Below, piece after piece: positions 60,462 through 64,000 of a DNA stretch of 64,000 nt. The DNA is taken from the NCBI RefSeq assembly GCF_018728565.1, contig NZ_JACSOI010000001.1, positions 620,001 through 684,000 on the forward strand, in the 5' to 3' direction. Below the pieces are notes generated by a model. It made no database searches. It was not told the DNA's origin and saw nothing but the letters and a program-made list of their open reading frames with translations. The DNA comes from Zobellia russellii. GTDB lineage: Bacteria; Bacteroidota; Bacteroidia; Flavobacteriales; Flavobacteriaceae. Made by a program: the position numbers and the translations under genes. Within the stretch, counting starts at the first letter, position 1. Every line of letters begins with the position of its first letter.

Positions 60462-61616
60462 ATGGGTGAAAAAACGTTAAAATTCAATAGTAAAACAATT
60501 CATGGAGGGCAAGAGCCAGATGCGGCCTACGGTGCGGTCATGCCTCCTATATATCAGACTTCTACTTATGCGCAGACCACCCCCGGTGGGCATAAGGGGT
60601 ATGAATACTCTAGAAGTGCAAATCCAACACGTACTGCTTTGGAAAATTCGTTGGCCAGTATTGAGAACGGAACATACGGCTTGGCCTTTGCCAGTGGCCT
60701 TGCCGCTATGGATGCGGTCATTAAACTGCTTAGTCCTGGTGATGAGGTGGTTTCAACCAACGATTTGTATGGCGGTAGTTACCGATTGTTCAAAAAGGTT
60801 TTTGAGAAGTATGGAATCAAATTCAATTTTGTGGGTATGCAAGATGCCAAGGCTATTGAGTCGGCAATTACTAGTAACACCAAACTTATTTGGGTAGAGA
60901 CCCCTACGAACCCGATGATGAATATTATTGACATTAAAGGGGTAGGTCTGTTGGCTAAAAAGCATGGTGTTCTTTTAGCCGTAGACAATACGTTTGCCAC
61001 TCCCTATCTCCAAACACCTTTGGATTTAGGGGCGGATATTGTAATGCACTCTGCAACTAAATACTTGGGCGGTCATAGTGATGTGGTTGCCGGTGCTTTG
61101 GTCGTCAAGGATAAAAAAATAGCAGATGAACTTTATTTTATTCAAAATGCAAGCGGTGCTGTTTGTGGTCCTATGGATAGTTTTTTGGTGTTAAGGGGAA
61201 TAAAGACCTTGCATGTGCGTATGCAACGGCATTGCGAGAACGGTGCTGCAATTGCCAATTATCTGGCCGGCCATTCAAAAATAGAGAAAGTATATTGGCC
61301 TGGTTTTGATAGCCACCCCAACCATGAAATCGCTAAGAGCCAAATGACCGGTTTTGGGGGTATGATTTCTTTTGTTACCAAGGGTAGTAATTATGAAGAT
61401 GCTATTAAGATCGTGGAAAAGTTGAAGGTGTTTACACTGGCGGAATCCCTAGGAGGTGTAGAGAGCCTAGCGGGGCATCCGGCTAGTATGACACATGCCA
61501 GTATTCCAAAAGAGGAACGAGAAAAAAGTGGAGTGGTAGATGCTTTGATCAGGTTAAGCGTAGGGATTGAAGATATAGACGATTTGATAGCCGACTTGGA
61601 ACAGGCGATAAGCTAG
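60462..61616 (+). CDS. Cystathionine gamma-synthase/gamma-lyase family PLP enzyme
   Basis: A 384-residue pyridoxal-phosphate enzyme of the Cys/Met metabolism family. PLP lysine K200 in HSATKYLGGHSDVVAG, D175 in VDNTFATPYLQTPL, Y49/R51 phosphate contacts in YEYSRSANPTRTALE, and GVESLAGHPASMTHASIP near the C-terminus. It makes or cleaves cystathionine in methionine or cysteine metabolism; the two activities cannot be separated by eye, so no symbol is given. It stands alone as a transcription unit with a short leader. Confidence 0.93.
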   Translation: MGEKTLKFNSKTIHGGQEPDAAYGAVMPPIYQTSTYAQTTPGGHKGYEYSRSANPTRTALENSLASIENGTYGLAFASGLAAMDAVIKLLSPGDEVVSTNDLYGGSYRLFKKVFEKYGIKFNFVGMQDAKAIESAITSNTKLIWVETPTNPMMNIIDIKGVGLLAKKHGVLLAVDNTFATPYLQTPLDLGADIVMHSATKYLGGHSDVVAGALVVKDKKIADELYFIQNASGAVCGPMDSFLVLRGIKTLHVRMQRHCENGAAIANYLAGHSKIEKVYWPGFDSHPNHEIAKSQMTGFGGMISFVTKGSNYEDAIKIVEKLKVFTLAESLGGVESLAGHPASMTHASIPKEEREKSGVVDALIRLSVGIEDIDDLIADLEQAIS

Positions 61617-61664
61617 TTTTTAGTGTATTTTAAAAAAAAGGGTAGGTTAGTTATATAAATAACA

Positions 61665-61672
61665 TAATTTTG
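61665..61672 (+). promoter_or_regulatory. Candidate -7 element of gdhA
   Basis: TAATTTTG fits TAnnTTTG, 33 bases before the gdhA ATG at 61706. No convincing TTG at -33. Confidence 0.45.
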
Positions 61673-61681
61673 CCGTTATAA

Positions 61682-63049
<1,368 letters not shown>

Positions 63050-63071
63050 AGAATAGTATCATATAAATAAG

Positions 63072-63107
63072 AAAAGACCTGTAATTCTAAAGTTACAGGT
63101 CTTTTTA
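63072..63107 (+). terminator. Rho-independent terminator after gdhA
   Basis: AAAAGACCTGTAA (63072-63084) pairs with TTACAGGTCTTTT (63093-63105) around an 8-base loop and continues into a T run. It begins 22 bases past the gdhA stop. Confidence 0.92.
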
Positions 63108-63150
63108 TTTTTGCCCTTCAGCGCAATTCTTACATCATATTTTTTAAAGT

Positions 63151-63158
63151 TATCTTTG
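63151..63158 (+). promoter_or_regulatory. Candidate -7 element of recO
   Basis: TATCTTTG fits TAnnTTTG and lies 19 bases before the recO ATG at 63178. Confidence 0.45.
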
Positions 63159-63177
63159 TGCAAAGCCATCTATGTAA

Positions 63178-63897
63178 ATGCAGGTAACTACCAAAGCCAT
63201 AGTTCTTACATCCATTAAATATGGAGATACCAGTTTAATTGTAAAGGCATTTACGGAATCTGGAGGTGTTAAATCTTACCTCCTTAGGGGAGTTTTGGCC
63301 TCTAAGAAAGGAAAATTAAAAACGGCTTATTTTCAACCTTTAACACAATTAGAGATAGTGGCCAGCCATAAGAATAAAGGGGCTTTAGAGAGTATTCGCG
63401 AAGCAAAGGTCAATTATCCGTACCAGACCTTACATTCCGATATTTCAAAAAATGCCATGACTTTATTTCTGGCCGAAATGTTGGCGAACAGCATTTATGA
63501 AGAGGAGGCCAATGAGGCACTATTTGAATTTATAGAGGCTTCGTTACAATGGCTGGACAACCAGAGCGGAATTTCTAATTTTCATATTTATTTTTTAATT
63601 CGGTTAACACGCTATTTGGGCTTTCACCCGGATACGAACGAGATAGAATTAAGCTATTTTGACTTACTGGAAGGTGAGTTTACGGATACGCCTTCATTAA
63701 ATCCTATTTTAAACGGAGATAATCTTAGCTATTTTAAAACCTTCTTGGGCATAAATTTTGATGAGATACATCATATCAAAATGAATAAAAGCAACCGTCA
63801 AGAACTTTTACAATCATTAGTGCTGTTCTATGAGTTGCATTTACAAGGGTTTAGGAAACCAAAATCCCTTGCCATCCTTAATGAAGTATTTAACTAG
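63178..63897 (+). CDS. recO: DNA repair protein RecO
   Basis: A 239-residue cytoplasmic protein of the RecF recombination pathway, which loads RecA on single-stranded DNA. N-terminal OB-fold: TKAIVLTSIKYGDTSLIVKA, then SYLLRGVLASKKGKLKTAYF, followed by a helical C-terminal domain (MTLFLAEMLANSIYEEEANE, RLTRYLGFHPD). No zinc-finger cysteines are visible, as usual in Bacteroidota RecO. The next gene starts within 2 bases of its stop codon, so the two may be co-transcribed. Confidence 0.95.
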   Translation: MQVTTKAIVLTSIKYGDTSLIVKAFTESGGVKSYLLRGVLASKKGKLKTAYFQPLTQLEIVASHKNKGALESIREAKVNYPYQTLHSDISKNAMTLFLAEMLANSIYEEEANEALFEFIEASLQWLDNQSGISNFHIYFLIRLTRYLGFHPDTNEIELSYFDLLEGEFTDTPSLNPILNGDNLSYFKTFLGINFDEIHHIKMNKSNRQELLQSLVLFYELHLQGFRKPKSLAILNEVFN

Positions 63898-63898
63898 T

Positions 63899-64000
63899 AT
63901 GAACAAAGTTCTGTTTTTACTTATTTTTTTGAGTATCCAAACCGTACTTGCGCAACAGGTTACAGTTTTGGATGTAGATACGCGAGAGCCCATAGTAAAT
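63899..64000 (+). CDS. Start of a secreted protein, probably TonB-dependent receptor (cut by window edge)
   Basis: Only 34 codons are visible from the ATG at 63899: a signal peptide (FLLIFLSIQTVLAQ) and then VTVLDVDTREPIVN, which matches the start of a carboxypeptidase-D regulatory-like domain found at the N-terminus of TonB-dependent outer-membrane receptors. The start lies 1 base after the recO stop codon. The full identity needs the next window. Confidence 0.55.
   Translation, partial: MNKVLFLLIFLSIQTVLAQQVTVLDVDTREPIVN

Overview
The window looks like the chromosome of a marine or otherwise aerobic member of the Flavobacteriaceae (Bacteroidota). The grounds are the MoxR/BatA-E aerotolerance operon in the flavobacterial order, a SusC/SusD pair, many SPII lipoproteins, and AT-rich leaders without Shine-Dalgarno sequences. 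Several starts are preceded by the Bacteroidota -7 element TAnnTTTG. The gene content would fit Zobellia/Maribacter-type genera, but the genus is only a guess. I found no rRNA, tRNA, CRISPR array, insertion sequence or phage gene; the region reads as core chromosome.

Layout. (1) 1-14928, all on the minus strand: an aerotolerance operon (moxR, DUF58, a multi-pass BatD-like protein, batA, batB, batC, batD, batE) runs into a small membrane protein. It is followed by two anion-transport/carbonic-anhydrase modules: SulP-b + universal stress protein + beta-CA, then a hairpin, then beta-CA + SulP-a, which is cut by the window edge. The two modules look like a bicarbonate supply system. (2) 15086-17861, plus: aldo/keto reductase, short-chain dehydrogenase and an AlbA_2 (Schlafen-like) protein as one compact operon. 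(3) 17870-24136, minus: a SusC/SusD outer-membrane uptake pair with a PfkB-type sugar kinase downstream. The promoter region carries two inverted repeats. (4) 24424-28485, plus: an SPFH/GYF protein, a zinc-ribbon membrane protein, a PPP-type phosphatase translationally coupled to it, and an acyl-ACP desaturase. (5) 28814-35966, minus: a membrane-anchored helix-hairpin-helix protein with a tandem-OmpA-domain protein, an ALDH7 aldehyde dehydrogenase, a DUF1304 protein, a CHASE histidine kinase, 3-hydroxyanthranilate dioxygenase with a perfect leader hairpin, and a CAP-domain lipoprotein. (6) 36317-46157: a 1838-residue alpha-2-macroglobulin lipoprotein with an intact thioester motif and, five genes on, its usual partner penicillin-binding protein 1C. 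(7) 46258-50532: glpK-glpD converging on gpsA. (8) 50707-55195: a lipoprotein, a third SulP transporter, a GH105-type hydrolase and a cytochrome c lipoprotein. (9) 55271-64000: household enzymes (YheT hydrolase, nitronate monooxygenase, thioesterase, EamA exporter, ArsC-like protein, DinB protein, DUF3298 lipoprotein, cystathionine gamma-synthase/lyase, NADP glutamate dehydrogenase, RecO) and the start of a secreted protein.

No gene cluster here is a clear new defence or biosynthetic system. The points most worth a second look are the doubled SulP/carbonic-anhydrase module and the roughly 75-residue insertion in SulP-a, the 14-bp perfect hairpin in the leader of the 3-hydroxyanthranilate dioxygenase gene, the palindromic sites in front of susC, the extra periplasmic domain in the BatD-like protein, and the paired OmpA-tandem and membrane helix-hairpin-helix proteins. 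All functions are inferred by reading the translated sequences; no database search was run.
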